DNA of 64,000 nucleotides from Sedimentibacter sp. MB35-C1 (GCF_030913635.1 NZ_CP133188.1:434001-498000); one strand, 5' to 3'. Shown: positions 45,009 to 54,794, counted from the stretch's first letter. Program-made: numbers and translations. The notes: generated by a model not told the origin, from the letters alone.

Positions 45009-47093
45009 TTATATACCTACTTTATCAAGTTCTTTCAGATTATATCTGTTTATTATGTCAATAAGCTTAATCGCATAGGATGAATCTGTAGCATAACCAC
45101 ACCTTCTCAGCGCCCAGGCGCCCTCGGTGCTGTCAAACATAACCGCTCTGAAAGGCGCATACCTTTCTTTTGTTAAAAGAAGTTCATTATGATCATTCCA
45201 GCTTTCTTTAACATTATTGTATGCTCTGAATTCAGCATCTACTCTAAATGAAACGCCGTTGTATTCCTCCCACGTGTTTGACGTTACAGAACCGGCTGAA
45301 GCTGTTCCTTTTACACCAAAAAGATTGTTTGACAACTGTCCGGTATATTTGTCTACCGGAACGCTCTGTCCCCATCCTGTTTCAAGAATAGCCTGAGCGG
45401 TTTGCAGTGCAGCTGACATACCTGTATTATTTTTGGTTTCTACAGCTAAGTCTGAAGCAAAATCAAGGAATTGATCTTTTGCCACAATCGGAAGTGCCGT
45501 ATATATTTTTTCCGTATAGATTGTAAATTTTACATCTTCTGTTTTCAAAACTGCTCCGTTATAAACCGCTTCAGCCCTCAGACTCCAAGATCCTGAGTCC
45601 GTAACTCCTGGAGTATATGATTGTCCCGAAAGCACCTTGCTCACACCTGTCTTCAAGTTAGTTAAAATATACTTAACATCACTTAAAGCTACATTACTTT
45701 TTACATTGAGATTGAAAGTATCGGTAACAACCTGACCCGGTCCTACACTTTGTAAAAACAGTTTAGGTGTACCTGCAACATTTACCTTAACCTTGCTGCT
45801 TTCATATACGTTGCCTGCAGTATCCTTAACTCTTACGTAAAGTTCCTTGGCTCCAGCCATTTCAGGTCCAGGAAACCATGTATAGCTTCCGTATCCGGCT
45901 TTATAAAGAACCGTCTCTTCTCCCGTAACAGAATCCACCAATATGTACTCTGTCTCTGAAACATTAAAGTTTCTTGAGGCCCTAAGAGTAACCGAACCAT
46001 CAACAGACTGGCCTGAGGTAACTCCTCCAAGATACAAATACCTGTCAACATCAACCTTTACATTGACATAATCCCCGTAATATGGCGTTTTGTCCATATC
46101 ATAAGCAATTACTCTCAAAGACATATTTCCGTTATCTTCCATAACGGGAATCATTGTAAATCCTCCTAAAGGATCCAATTGAGGTGAAATATAGTACGCT
46201 CCTGTATCCGGATTAATTATTTCATATTGAACATATGCAGCAGAGAAATTCAGTTCTGCATTAAGTGGTACACTATCAGCTGTAACCAATTCTCCCTCAG
46301 CAAGACCTGTTAATTTTATTTTAGGAGATATGTTTACATTTACATTAATTGCATCTCCCGCAAGAAAATTTCCGTTTTTATCATAAATAGCTGCTACAAG
46401 AATTTTATCTCCTTCATCTTCCATTGAAGGAATCCATTGGTATGATGAATTTAATTCGCTTCCTTTCGCAACAATGAATCCCTTTTTCGTATCCGCATCC
46501 AAAAGCAAGTACCTTATCTCTGAAGATCCGCTTACCAAACTGCTTCCAACGTCTGCTTTAAGGCTTGTTGTCCCGCTTATAACTTGTCCCGCTTTAACAG
46601 ATGATATGTTAACATCAAAAAAAGATTCTATTTCAGATTTTTCAGAAGAATCAATTACAACCGTCCTTTTTTCATCGTTCCATTCAATGCCTACCCCCAA
46701 AGCATTGCTTACAAGTCTTATAGGCACGAAGGTGCGGTCATCTTTTATTATTGGCGCAACATCACTTAATTTATAAATTTTTTCTGTATCATTAACGTAT
46801 TCAATTAAGTGGCTGTCTATAGTAAGTTCAACTTGCATGTCATCTTTTGATATATGTACCGTTCTGCTGTCATTGTCCCATGTCACCACTGCATCTAATT
46901 CTTCCGCTATAACTCTTAGAGGAACCAGTGTTCTGTCATTTTTTATAAAGGCTTCCGGTTCGGCCTTAATTTCTTTCCCGTCAATCATAAACTTAATTGG
47001 ACTCTGGGCATACACATTGGGGTTAATATTAGCGAGCGTTGCAATCATTAAAATTAAAATGACTGCTTTCCAATTAAATATCTTTTTCTTCAT
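45009..47093 (-). CDS. Secreted GH73 cell-wall hydrolase with copper-amine-oxidase-like and Ig-like repeats
   Basis: 694-residue exported protein. A signal peptide covers about residues 1-29 (cut after VYAQ). Residues 32-150 hold two copies of the copper amine oxidase N-terminal-like fold (FIKNDRTLVPLRVIAEEL and IIKDDRTFVPIRLVSNAL), common in clostridial surface proteins. About four beta-rich Ig-like repeats follow (160-535). The C-terminal 150 residues are a glucosaminidase/FlgJ-type GH73 domain (MSAALQTAQAILETGWGQS with the catalytic Glu, then NNLFGVKG). It would cut peptidoglycan between GlcNAc and MurNAc, for example during separation or flagellar assembly. GAGGTG precedes the ATG. Confidence 0.88.
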   Translation of the reverse strand: MKKKIFNWKAVILILMIATLANINPNVYAQSPIKFMIDGKEIKAEPEAFIKNDRTLVPLRVIAEELDAVVTWDNDSRTVHISKDDMQVELTIDSHLIEYVNDTEKIYKLSDVAPIIKDDRTFVPIRLVSNALGVGIEWNDEKRTVVIDSSEKSEIESFFDVNISSVKAGQVISGTTSLKADVGSSLVSGSSEIRYLLLDADTKKGFIVAKGSELNSSYQWIPSMEDEGDKILVAAIYDKNGNFLAGDAINVNVNISPKIKLTGLAEGELVTADSVPLNAELNFSAAYVQYEIINPDTGAYYISPQLDPLGGFTMIPVMEDNGNMSLRVIAYDMDKTPYYGDYVNVKVDVDRYLYLGGVTSGQSVDGSVTLRASRNFNVSETEYILVDSVTGEETVLYKAGYGSYTWFPGPEMAGAKELYVRVKDTAGNVYESSKVKVNVAGTPKLFLQSVGPGQVVTDTFNLNVKSNVALSDVKYILTNLKTGVSKVLSGQSYTPGVTDSGSWSLRAEAVYNGAVLKTEDVKFTIYTEKIYTALPIVAKDQFLDFASDLAVETKNNTGMSAALQTAQAILETGWGQSVPVDKYTGQLSNNLFGVKGTASAGSVTSNTWEEYNGVSFRVDAEFRAYNNVKESWNDHNELLLTKERYAPFRAVMFDSTEGAWALRRCGYATDSSYAIKLIDIINRYNLKELDKVGI

Positions 47094-47185
47094 TTGTTCA
47101 CCTCTTTTTTCATTTTTCTACATTATATCATATAATATGTTAAGTGTTTATTACATAATCATTAATATATAAACCGATAAATATA

Positions 47186-47214
47186 AAAGCTCTCTCGCAA
47201 TGTGAGAGAGCTTT
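47186..47214 (-). terminator. Terminator of the flavoprotein lipoprotein gene
   Basis: AAAGCTCTCTC and GAGAGAGCTTT form an 11-bp stem with a seven-base loop, with T-rich sequence after it on the minus strand. Confidence 0.82.
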
Positions 47215-47258
47215 ATAGGATGAAAATCAATCAAGATTTCTATTATATTTTTTAATTG

Positions 47259-49190
47259 TTATTTTGCCAAAGCAGCACTTTCTCCTGCAATTTTACCAAA
47301 TACGGTAATATCTGCCAATGCATTTCCGCCAAGCCTGTTGCTTCCGTGAATACCGCCTGTAACTTCACCGGCAGCATACAATCCTTTAATTATCTGTCCG
47401 TCAGAACCTATAACTTGTGACAGTTCATTTATTTCTACTCCGCCCATTGTATGGTGAACAGTCGGAACTCTTGCACCGGCATAGTATGGGGCAGTATCAA
47501 TCTTATCAGCATATAATGTTCTACCGAACGGATCTTCAGTTGTACCATCTACTGCCTGATTGAAAGTCTCTACTGCAGCAGTAAGATTTTTTTCATCAAC
47601 TCCTATAAGCTCAGCAAGCCCTTCTAATGTATCTGATTTGTATGCCCTGCCTGCCTCAACCAAGCTGTCTATGCTTTCATTGAAATTATTTATTGTATCT
47701 CCTGTAGGATACGAGTGCTTGTCAACTATTACCCACATATTAGCATCTGTCTGCTCCATAAGAGCCTTAGTCATAACGTCTCTTCTTTCACCTTCATCTA
47801 CAAATCTGTTTCCTTCTTTATTTACAAATATACGGTTTTGAACTCCCTGTTCAATATTTCCGCTTAAGCTTCCTGTAACAGGATCTCCCATCGGAAGAAG
47901 CTGAATATGTTCCATTCCCAATATCGAAGCGTTAATTTCTTCAGCCATAATGATTCCGTCTCCGGTTGCTCCTGTATGGTTTGTAGTTTTAATATCTTTT
48001 AAAGAAGGCCATAAAGTATTATACTGCTCACGCATCTCAACATTTGCACCAAATCCTCCTGCTGCAAGGACAACTCCTTTATTTGCATGAAGTGTTACTT
48101 TTCCTCCATTCCTGTCAGCATATACGCCTTTAACTACTCCACCCTCAACTATAAATTCTTCTGCCTTTGTTTCAACGAGAATTTCAATGTCGTTACTGTT
48201 TTCTTCAATATAATTCATATAGGTCTCAATATATCCTGTTCCCAATGGTTTTTCAGGCTTATGTGCACGTGACCAGAGCCCTCCCAAGACAGTAAATACA
48301 TAATCCTTGAATTTCATTCCAAGACTTTCAAGCCATTCAACAGCAGGAAGAGAGTTGTCCGCAAGTATGCCTATCAACTTGGTACTTCCCAGCTTATCTC
48401 CTCCATTATATGTCTGAAGCTTGTGCAATGTAGGTGAGTCAAACAGCTGTGTACTACCGGAGTCTTTATATTCTTCCCATTCTTTCTTTAATGTTTCTTG
48501 CCATTGTTTTACTTCAAGGTCTGTTTGATCTGCATTTATTATGCCTTCAACAGTTTGTTTCTCAAGGTCAGTCATCGTTAATGATGCTTGCCTGTTGGGA
48601 TCTGCTCCATTATAAGCTGATCCTGAAATAATTGTATTTCCACCTACCTGAGGCATTTTTTCGATAACAATTACAGAGGCACCGTTCTGATGGGCTGACA
48701 CTGCAGCAGCAAGCCCTGCACCACCTCCGCCAATAACGATAACATCGGCTGTCTTATCTATATCCTCTGCTGTTTCGTTTTTTTCTAACTCTTTGCTCTT
48801 TAACATTTCAATATCGGCCCCTGCTTTTTCAAGAGCAGCTGCTATTGCAGACAGTATTCCTTTGCTTGAATAAGTTGCACCGGATACCATTGGTATGTTA
48901 AGAGATGTGTTTCCTTTTACTTCCATCACAATCTTTTCTACCGCTTTATCTCCTAATCCGGAGGTTTCTGTATGATCTACCGTTATATCTGTTATTTCTG
49001 TTTCCGTTACTGTTACAGATGCCTTTATTGTTCCATGGAAGCCTTCTGCTTCCCCCTCGTAAGTTCCGGGAGTGAAAACAGCTTCACTCTTATCTGCATC
49101 GTCTTTATCAATCGTACCCGATGCACATGCCACTAAACTTAAAATCATAGATAATGCTAAGATAATACTTATTACTTTTTTAAATTTCAT
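47259..49190 (-). CDS. FMN- and FAD-binding fumarate-reductase-like lipoprotein
   Basis: 643-residue exported flavoprotein. It begins with a lipoprotein signal (SMILSLVAC lipobox, Cys about 22). Residues 40-120 form an FMN-binding domain with the VSGATYSSKG flavinylation-type motif. From about 145 a fumarate-reductase-type FAD domain follows (DVIVIGGGGAGLAAAVSAHQNG, VGGNTIISG, HHTMGGVEIN, GSNRLGGNALADITVFG). Related secreted reductases use fumarate, urocanate, methacrylate or cinnamate-type acceptors with electrons from membrane flavins. ATG at 49190 follows AGGAGGGAAAT. It is divergent from a TetR gene with a palindromic operator over its promoter, so expression is probably induced by its substrate. 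Confidence 0.88.
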   Translation of the reverse strand: MKFKKVISIILALSMILSLVACASGTIDKDDADKSEAVFTPGTYEGEAEGFHGTIKASVTVTETEITDITVDHTETSGLGDKAVEKIVMEVKGNTSLNIPMVSGATYSSKGILSAIAAALEKAGADIEMLKSKELEKNETAEDIDKTADVIVIGGGGAGLAAAVSAHQNGASVIVIEKMPQVGGNTIISGSAYNGADPNRQASLTMTDLEKQTVEGIINADQTDLEVKQWQETLKKEWEEYKDSGSTQLFDSPTLHKLQTYNGGDKLGSTKLIGILADNSLPAVEWLESLGMKFKDYVFTVLGGLWSRAHKPEKPLGTGYIETYMNYIEENSNDIEILVETKAEEFIVEGGVVKGVYADRNGGKVTLHANKGVVLAAGGFGANVEMREQYNTLWPSLKDIKTTNHTGATGDGIIMAEEINASILGMEHIQLLPMGDPVTGSLSGNIEQGVQNRIFVNKEGNRFVDEGERRDVMTKALMEQTDANMWVIVDKHSYPTGDTINNFNESIDSLVEAGRAYKSDTLEGLAELIGVDEKNLTAAVETFNQAVDGTTEDPFGRTLYADKIDTAPYYAGARVPTVHHTMGGVEINELSQVIGSDGQIIKGLYAAGEVTGGIHGSNRLGGNALADITVFGKIAGESAALAK

Positions 49191-49218
49191 ATTTCCCTCC
49201 TGATTAAAAATTTCATTA

Positions 49219-49239
49219 AATGCATTCATTGAATGCATT
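49219..49239. promoter_or_regulatory. 21-bp perfect palindromic operator
   Basis: AATGCATTCA, a central T, and TGAATGCATT: two perfect 10-base half-sites. It sits directly downstream of the -10 box of the flavoprotein promoter and in front of a TetR gene, the classic place for TetR-type repression. Confidence 0.88.
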
Positions 49240-49240
49240 C

Positions 49241-49269
49241 ATTATAATATATAGTTTGTTATTTATCAA
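49241..49269 (-). promoter_or_regulatory. Sigma-A promoter of the flavoprotein gene
   Basis: On the minus strand TTGATA, 17-base spacer, TATAAT, with the palindromic operator starting one base after the -10 box. Confidence 0.85.
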
Positions 49270-49357
49270 GCAATTTTTTATTTATATTTTTTGTTATATT
49301 TATTTAATTATGTTATAATATCTACTGATATCTTTTACTAATTTCAGGAGGTTCAAA

Positions 49358-49924
49358 GTGAACAGCCGTTCAATTCAAGCGAAAAAAACAAAAGAAAAAA
49401 TTTATAATATCAGCATTAAATTATTTAAAAGCAAGGGCTTTGACAATGTAACTATTCAAGATATTGCTAAAGCTGCAAATGTTTCTGTAGGATTATTCTA
49501 TAATTATTATAAATCAAAAAATGATATTCTTCTTCAGCAATACGTAAAGGCTGATGAGATATTTAACGAATTTGTGAGCAATGGAATTAAAGGATGTACA
49601 AGCAAGGAAAAAATTAAAAACTATATGCTTTTTTATATAGAATTTGTTGAAGAACAACCATTCGATTTTATCAAAATTCTTTATAACAACAGTAACACTT
49701 TATTTATAAAAGAAGGAAGAGCAATGCAGACCCTTCTCAACCCAATTATTGAGGAAGCAATTGATGCCGGAGAAATTACTGTTCCAATGAAGGTAAATGA
49801 AATTAATGAATATCTGTATCAAGGTATGAGAGGCTTAATTTTTCATTGGTGTCTTTACAACGGCAGCTTTGATATATATAAAAGAGCAGAAAAATACCTC
49901 GATCTGATGATAAAAGCTCTATAG
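49358..49924 (+). CDS. TetR/AcrR family transcriptional regulator
   Basis: 188-residue repressor. The N-terminal helix-turn-helix (KSKGFDNVTIQDIAKAANVSVGLFYNYYKSKNDIL) is typical of the family; the C-terminal ligand-binding region is helical and not informative. Start is GTG with AGGAGG eight bases upstream. It is divergent from the FMN/FAD reductase gene, and the palindrome at 49219-49239 is the likely operator for both, so the ligand may be the reductase's electron acceptor. Confidence 0.9.
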   Translation: MNSRSIQAKKTKEKIYNISIKLFKSKGFDNVTIQDIAKAANVSVGLFYNYYKSKNDILLQQYVKADEIFNEFVSNGIKGCTSKEKIKNYMLFYIEFVEEQPFDFIKILYNNSNTLFIKEGRAMQTLLNPIIEEAIDAGEITVPMKVNEINEYLYQGMRGLIFHWCLYNGSFDIYKRAEKYLDLMIKAL

Positions 49925-49944
49925 AACGTCCATTTAATAAAACA

Positions 49945-49967
49945 AAAGGCACCTAGGGTGCCTTCTT
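49945..49967. terminator. Bidirectional terminator
   Basis: AAGGCACC and GGTGCCTT form an 8-bp stem with a short loop between tetR and the convergent sod gene. Confidence 0.75.
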
Positions 49968-49992
49968 TCGAATTGTAAATAAAGCATTATAA

Positions 49993-50520
49993 TTACAGCA
50001 GAGGGTGAATCACTCCGCAGGCTATCCTGTTTCCGGATGCCCCTGAAGGCTGAGTTCTGTAATCATCCGGATTCTTGTGAACTATAACTGACTTTCCTAT
50101 AACATCCTGGACTTTAAACTTATCCGTAAAAAAAGCCATTCTTGCATATCCATTATTTGAAAATATAACCGGGAAATCACCTGCATGATTTCCATGTGGT
50201 TGATTTGTAGGATTCCAATGTCCTCCGGCCGCGCCAAACGGTTCACCTGATTCGCCTGGTTGACACATTCCATATTCATGGATATGAAATCCAAACGGCC
50301 CTACAGGAGCATCATTTCCTGAAGCAGGTTTATATATCGGTAACCCTACAAATTCAGCGAACACTTCTGTACCGCCGGGAACATCTGTAAAAATTATCAT
50401 CCCATGAATATTTGGTGCCTCTTGGCTTCCGGATACATATGCTATCGCACTGCTGTACTGGCTATTGTTTAAATATCCATAGTTCTTCGAGCAAACGTAT
50501 CTATTATTATAACAATCCAT
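49993..50520 (-). CDS. sodC: Cu/Zn superoxide dismutase
   Basis: 175-residue enzyme that converts superoxide to oxygen and peroxide. Metal ligands are in FGFHIHEYG (Cu His pair) and GGHWNPTNQPHGNHAGDFP (bridging and Zn His, Zn Asp). The active-site Arg is in GASGNRIACGVIH. No signal peptide is present, so it may act in the cytosol or spore, unlike most bacterial SodC. The ATG at 50520 follows GGAGGTCAAA. It stands alone. An oxygen-defence gene is unsurprising in an anaerobe, but the Cu/Zn type without export signal is less common. Confidence 0.9.
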   Translation of the reverse strand: MDCYNNRYVCSKNYGYLNNSQYSSAIAYVSGSQEAPNIHGMIIFTDVPGGTEVFAEFVGLPIYKPASGNDAPVGPFGFHIHEYGMCQPGESGEPFGAAGGHWNPTNQPHGNHAGDFPVIFSNNGYARMAFFTDKFKVQDVIGKSVIVHKNPDDYRTQPSGASGNRIACGVIHPLL

Positions 50521-50630
50521 TTTGACCTCCAATCTATTTAGTACTTTATTTTATGGATTTTTATATAAATAGTTACATACGCAACTGTCATCCTCCTTTT
50601 TACATGCTAGAAGAAAATTTTTCAGCATAT

Positions 50631-50665
50631 AAAAAAGCAACCAGCCTATAGCTGATTGCTTTTTT
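50631..50665. terminator. Terminator after the PstS-like gene
   Basis: AAAAAAGCAACCAGC arm and its complement (one G-U) form a 15-bp stem with a five-base loop; T runs occur on both strands. Confidence 0.88.
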
Positions 50666-50683
50666 GCTCTTGGAGGGATTTTA

Positions 50684-51610
50684 TTATTCTACCTCTGACC
50701 ATTTCGTTATTTCGCCTGTATATACTTTTGTAATATCTTCTGATGATAAATCAGAAATTGGGTTTTCATTGTTAACTATAACTGCTATACCGTCCATTGC
50801 AAGTACATGCTCGTTAAGTTGAGATTTTTCTTCATCTTTAAGTTCTCTTGAACTCATTCCTATATCATAGCTTCCGTCAATAGCTGCCTTGATTCCCTGA
50901 GATGATCCGTTTGACTGCATTTCGAATGAAACATTTGGGTTAAGTTCTTTGTAAACTTCTTGAAGTTTTTCCATAAGTGGTGTAACTGAAGTCGAACCAG
51001 CAATTTTGATTGTTCCTGACATATTTGAAGCAGTGTATTCAACAGGGTCTGAAACTGATGAAATGTAGTGTTTTTCTTCAACTATCTGCTGACCTTGAAC
51101 AGATTCAGTAAAGCTTATAAAATCTTTAACTAAATCACTCTCTTCTCCCTTTGTAACAAGTAAAAATGGTCTTGCTACTGCATATTCACCGTTTTTAATG
51201 TTATCAATGGTAGGTTCAACTCCATCAACATTTAATGCTTTAATTCTTTCACTTACAGATCCTAATGAAATATATCCGATACCGTATTCGTCTCCCTCTA
51301 CAGCTGTTATTACTTTATCTGTTCCGTCAAATTCCAGAGCTCCAACAACCAGTTTGTCTATCTCTGTGTCTCCTTCTTTAACTTTAATTTTCATAAGTTC
51401 ATGAAATGCACCTCTTGTTCCGGAAGCAGCATCTCTTGCAATTACTGTTATATCCTTATCAGTATCAAAACTCGGTGCCTGCTCTTCTTCTTGTTGTCCT
51501 GCAGGCTGCTCATTGTTAGGTACCTGTGTCTCAGTCTTAGCGCATCCTACAAATGCCAAAGACATCACTAATACTGCTGAAACTATCGATAATATTTTTT
51601 TTACGTTCAT
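50684..51610 (-). CDS. Circularly permuted PstS-like phosphate-binding lipoprotein
   Basis: 308-residue lipoprotein (lipobox SLAFVGC) related to PstS. In ordinary PstS the N-terminal half (IAGSTSV...NGSSQGIKAAIDG...MSSRELKDEE...GIAVIVN...ITKWSEV) comes first and the half with ASGTRGAF...GYISLG...VDGVEPT...RPFLLVTKGE second. Here the second half comes first (residues about 48-180), then a short linker, then the first half (about 197-308), and the chain stops right at KWSEVE. All phosphate-site segments are still present, so a normal two-lobe fold could form with the ends moved to the hinge. No pstCAB genes are nearby. It could bind phosphate or signal. A clear start and terminator argue against an assembly artefact. 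Confidence 0.85.
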   Translation of the reverse strand: MNVKKILSIVSAVLVMSLAFVGCAKTETQVPNNEQPAGQQEEEQAPSFDTDKDITVIARDAASGTRGAFHELMKIKVKEGDTEIDKLVVGALEFDGTDKVITAVEGDEYGIGYISLGSVSERIKALNVDGVEPTIDNIKNGEYAVARPFLLVTKGEESDLVKDFISFTESVQGQQIVEEKHYISSVSDPVEYTASNMSGTIKIAGSTSVTPLMEKLQEVYKELNPNVSFEMQSNGSSQGIKAAIDGSYDIGMSSRELKDEEKSQLNEHVLAMDGIAVIVNNENPISDLSSEDITKVYTGEITKWSEVE

Positions 51611-51672
51611 TTAATATTTTCTCCTTCATAAATTTTCTTTATTCACTATATCGCCGGTTAGTAAAAAAGTAA

Positions 51673-52130
51673 TCAGCGCAATGTAAATGATTTGTAAGTT
51701 TTTAATAAACTTTCAAAATATTCATTATCAAAAATCTTAACGTATTATTTAGTTTGCGAAATTTAATGGGATCTATACTGTATTGCATCAAAAATTCCCT
51801 TGTAAAACCTCTCTTAAAACTCTCATCATTCATTGTGTATGGGTTTACATTAATAAATAGTTTTTTGTTGTACGGTGGAACCATGTGGACAAATGCAGCC
51901 TCCAGAGCTTTTGTCCTGCATAACAGTTCCAGCTGCCACAAACAGTTATGTTTTGCTGCTTCGGTAAAGAGTTGATCCGGATTTTTTATTGAATCCTTGC
52001 AAGTTATTCTGCTCAACGCCTCATGCCCAAAAATACTGCCGTCCCTTAGCGATACTATAGGCTGGAATACTGTTTTTATTAGCTTATTATCAATTATGTA
52101 ATTCAAATCTTCCTGAATTTTCTGTGACAT
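51673..52130 (-). pseudogene. Truncated and frameshifted EAL-domain gene
   Basis: The first 120 residues match the N-terminal half of an EAL phosphodiesterase (VFQPIVSLRDGSIFGHEALSRI, then LFINVNPYTM). After SIDPIKF the reading frame turns into unrelated residues and ends at 51702. In the next frame a further EAL-like stretch (KIFDNEYFESLLKTYKSF) runs to a stop at 51675. The middle and the end, with the DDFG, KID and EGVE motifs, are missing. This is a deletion with a frame change, so the gene is dead. The start ATG at 52130 follows AGGAG. Confidence 0.75.
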
Positions 52131-52355
52131 CTTGTCAACTCCTAGCAATTGTTTCGGATGAACTTAATGCTACTCTATTGAAATCATAATTTTGATAAAT
52201 AATTGAAATTTCTTTGTAAATTAAAAGTAAATTTCTCAAAAATAATTTATATAGAACATTGTAAATAATACAAACCGTTTACAAAATTTTTATGTACTGA
52301 TTACCTAAGCAAATTATATTGAAAGTGTTTTTATAATATTATAAAGGAGACAATT

Positions 52356-54140
52356 ATGTTCAAAAAGGTATTTAAGATAATCAATAAAAAAATAATAAAT
52401 GCTCTTTCTTCCGTTTCAAATTTTTTTAAATTTAAGACAGACAGCTTAATCTCTAGGAAAAAAATACAGTACGGAAAAAATTCTTTTGCCAATATGAAAC
52501 TGGGAACTAAGCTGGAGGTTTCCTTTGCAGTAATTATAATCCTATTTATAATTCCAATTTCCGTAAGTATGTTAAAATATAATGAAACTGTTAAACTATT
52601 AAAAAAAGCTAATGATGTTACTATTCCCGAGGTATATTACGCATCTTCTGTATCTAATAATCTAAAAATAATTGAAAAAAATTTATATGCATCAACACTG
52701 ACAGACAACAAGGCAAAAAAGGATGATTACATAAAAGAAAGCCAAGATTTGTACGACGAAGCCGTAAAAAATCTTGAAAACCTCAAAGTTTTTTTAAACA
52801 GTGATACAAAAAATATAAATGATATACTTAAAGCTTTGGAAGAAGAGGCTAAAATAAGAGATGCCGTAATGACAAGTAAGTACAAAAGTGACGCATCTAG
52901 AATGATTTTTAATTCTTATGATCCAATTATCATTAAAATAAACTCAAACCTTGATTTGATAACTGAAAAAATAAATGCTGAACTGCAGGAGAACGCCGAA
53001 GAATCTGACAAAGCATCAAAGTTTACCTTAATACTGACAATAGCCACAACAACAGCAGTAGTAGTTCTTGGATGGATAATTTCAAAATCCATAGCAGGCA
53101 GCATTGTAAAACCTATAATGCAAATAGAAGATTTTGCAATGTCATTGTCAGAGGGAAACCTAGACTGTGAAATAGAGTATGAATCAGATAATGAAATAGG
53201 CCGATTAGCTGAAGACTTAAGAAAATCCTCATGTTCCCTGGCATTATATATAAATGAAATTGATTATGCCATGAAGCAATTATCAGAAGGTAATTTAGAT
53301 ATAACGACAAGCGGAAATTTTAAAGGTGATTTCAAAAAAATAGGACAATCCATTGATGCATCAGTAAGCCTTTTATCAGATACTCTCAAGGGAATAAGCC
53401 AGCTGTCATCAGAAGTCTCTTTAAGGTCAGGCCAATTATTAACAAATTCTCAAACCATCTCAAAAGGAGCGGCTGATCAGTCAAGTTCAATAGAGGAATC
53501 ACAAACAGCAATTGATGAAATATCTGAATATGCAAAAGCTAATACAGAAAACACCCATGATGCAAGAAATACATTGTATAAAATTGATGATGAAATTACC
53601 AGCTGCAGCAAAAGTATGAATGAAATGCTGGACACTATGTCTGAAATAAGCAAAAAATCCAGTGATGTAGAAAAATTTATTAAAGTCATTGATAATATAA
53701 CTTTTCAAACAAACATTTTAGCACTAAACGCTGCAGTTGAAGCAGCACGCGCAGGCGATGCCGGCAAAGGGTTTGCCGTTGTAGCTGGTGAAGTAAGAAG
53801 TCTGGCACTAAACAGCTCCGAGGCTGCTAAAAACATTGCCTATATTATTGAAGAAACCTCACAGGCTGTACATAACGGAAACAAACTTGCAAACGAAACA
53901 GCTTCATCTCTGTCAAAAATTGTAACAAGCTCAAACGAAGCAACAATTAAGATATCAGAGATTACAAAAGCTTCCGAAGAACAGCTGTCAGCCATAAAAG
54001 AAATAAAATCAGGAATAGACCATATTTCAACCATAGTTCTGGCAAATTCCAATGCAGCTGAGCAGTCTTACGCTGACAGCAGTGAACTGTCCCTAAGATC
54101 TCAAAAGCTGCATAATATGTTAAGTAAATTTGCATTGTAA
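52356..54140 (+). CDS. Methyl-accepting chemotaxis protein, four-helix-bundle sensor
   Basis: 594-residue receptor. After a basic 45-residue N-terminal tail, membrane helix one (about 52-72) leads to a four-helix-bundle sensor (75-220, [25 protein letters not shown]), membrane helix two (about 225-247), HAMP ([21 protein letters not shown]), a second HAMP-like module with [13 protein letters not shown], and the signalling domain with [26 protein letters not shown] precedes the ATG. The long cationic N-terminal extension is unusual. It stands alone with its own terminator. Confidence 0.92.
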   Translation: MFKKVFKIINKKIINALSSVSNFFKFKTDSLISRKKIQYGKNSFANMKLGTKLEVSFAVIIILFIIPISVSMLKYNETVKLLKKANDVTIPEVYYASSVSNNLKIIEKNLYASTLTDNKAKKDDYIKESQDLYDEAVKNLENLKVFLNSDTKNINDILKALEEEAKIRDAVMTSKYKSDASRMIFNSYDPIIIKINSNLDLITEKINAELQENAEESDKASKFTLILTIATTTAVVVLGWIISKSIAGSIVKPIMQIEDFAMSLSEGNLDCEIEYESDNEIGRLAEDLRKSSCSLALYINEIDYAMKQLSEGNLDITTSGNFKGDFKKIGQSIDASVSLLSDTLKGISQLSSEVSLRSGQLLTNSQTISKGAADQSSSIEESQTAIDEISEYAKANTENTHDARNTLYKIDDEITSCSKSMNEMLDTMSEISKKSSDVEKFIKVIDNITFQTNILALNAAVEAARAGDAGKGFAVVAGEVRSLALNSSEAAKNIAYIIEETSQAVHNGNKLANETASSLSKIVTSSNEATIKISEITKASEEQLSAIKEIKSGIDHISTIVLANSNAAEQSYADSSELSLRSQKLHNMLSKFAL

Positions 54141-54144
54141 AATA

Positions 54145-54194
54145 AAACAGCTCATTAAGAAATAGATCAATAATATTCCTTCAATGAGCTGTTT
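54145..54194. terminator. Terminator after the chemoreceptor gene
   Basis: AAACAGCTCATT and AATGAGCTGTTT form a perfect 12-bp stem around a 26-base loop. Confidence 0.75.
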
Positions 54195-54284
54195 ACCTCA
54201 TTTATTTATACTATCATTTCATAGCAATTATACCAATTTCATTAATTGATTAAAGCACTGTTCCAAACAAAGCAAAAACATCCA

Positions 54285-54599
54285 TTAGTACACTCTTAAT
54301 ATAATCTCAACTATAAAACTAACCACCATTAGCAGTCCCTGAAGCTTGAAATATGATGCCAGCTTTGAAATCATATAACTTACTTGAACCGAAGAATCAT
54401 CAACATTTGAAAATATTGCTTCATCAGCATGCTTTTTAACTTTTAATAATTTAGAGCCCAAAATTATTTGTATAATACCGGGCACAGATCCTATAAGGAA
54501 TGCAAATAAGCCTGCAATTGCAGCAATAATACCAAAAATAATGTATATTACGCCTATAATACCCGTCCATTTACTCAATTCTTGCAAATCTTGGTTCAT
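54285..54599 (-). CDS. Small membrane protein, possibly DUF5362-like
   Basis: 104 residues. Two N-terminal helices (LSKWTGIIGVIYIIFGIIAAIAGLFAFLIGS and PGIIQIILGSKLL), a polar middle, and a C-terminal helix (LQGLLMVVSFIVEII). The general plan resembles DUF5362-type proteins, but I am not certain. No strong ribosome binding site was seen before the ATG, which lowers confidence in the exact start. Isolated, with no operon context. Confidence 0.55.
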   Translation of the reverse strand: MNQDLQELSKWTGIIGVIYIIFGIIAAIAGLFAFLIGSVPGIIQIILGSKLLKVKKHADEAIFSNVDDSSVQVSYMISKLASYFKLQGLLMVVSFIVEIILRVY

Positions 54600-54755
54600 A
54601 ATATTTCTTAGTAAGGTATCAGCAAGAAGCTGTACTCACTAATTCTCACCCCCTGCATATTTTTATTGCGTGCTTTACTTCAGTTTTTAATAGCAAAGCA
54701 GAGTATAAAAGCGTTTCATTATACCATAATTTACCTGATAGTTGCAAGGATTTAA

Positions 54756-54782
54756 AAATGCCAACTTAGTTAACTGGCATTT
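54756..54782 (-). terminator. Terminator of nnrD
   Basis: AAATGCCA and TGGCATTT form an 8-bp stem with T residues after it on the minus strand. Confidence 0.75.
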
Positions 54783-54794
54783 TCCTTAATGATA

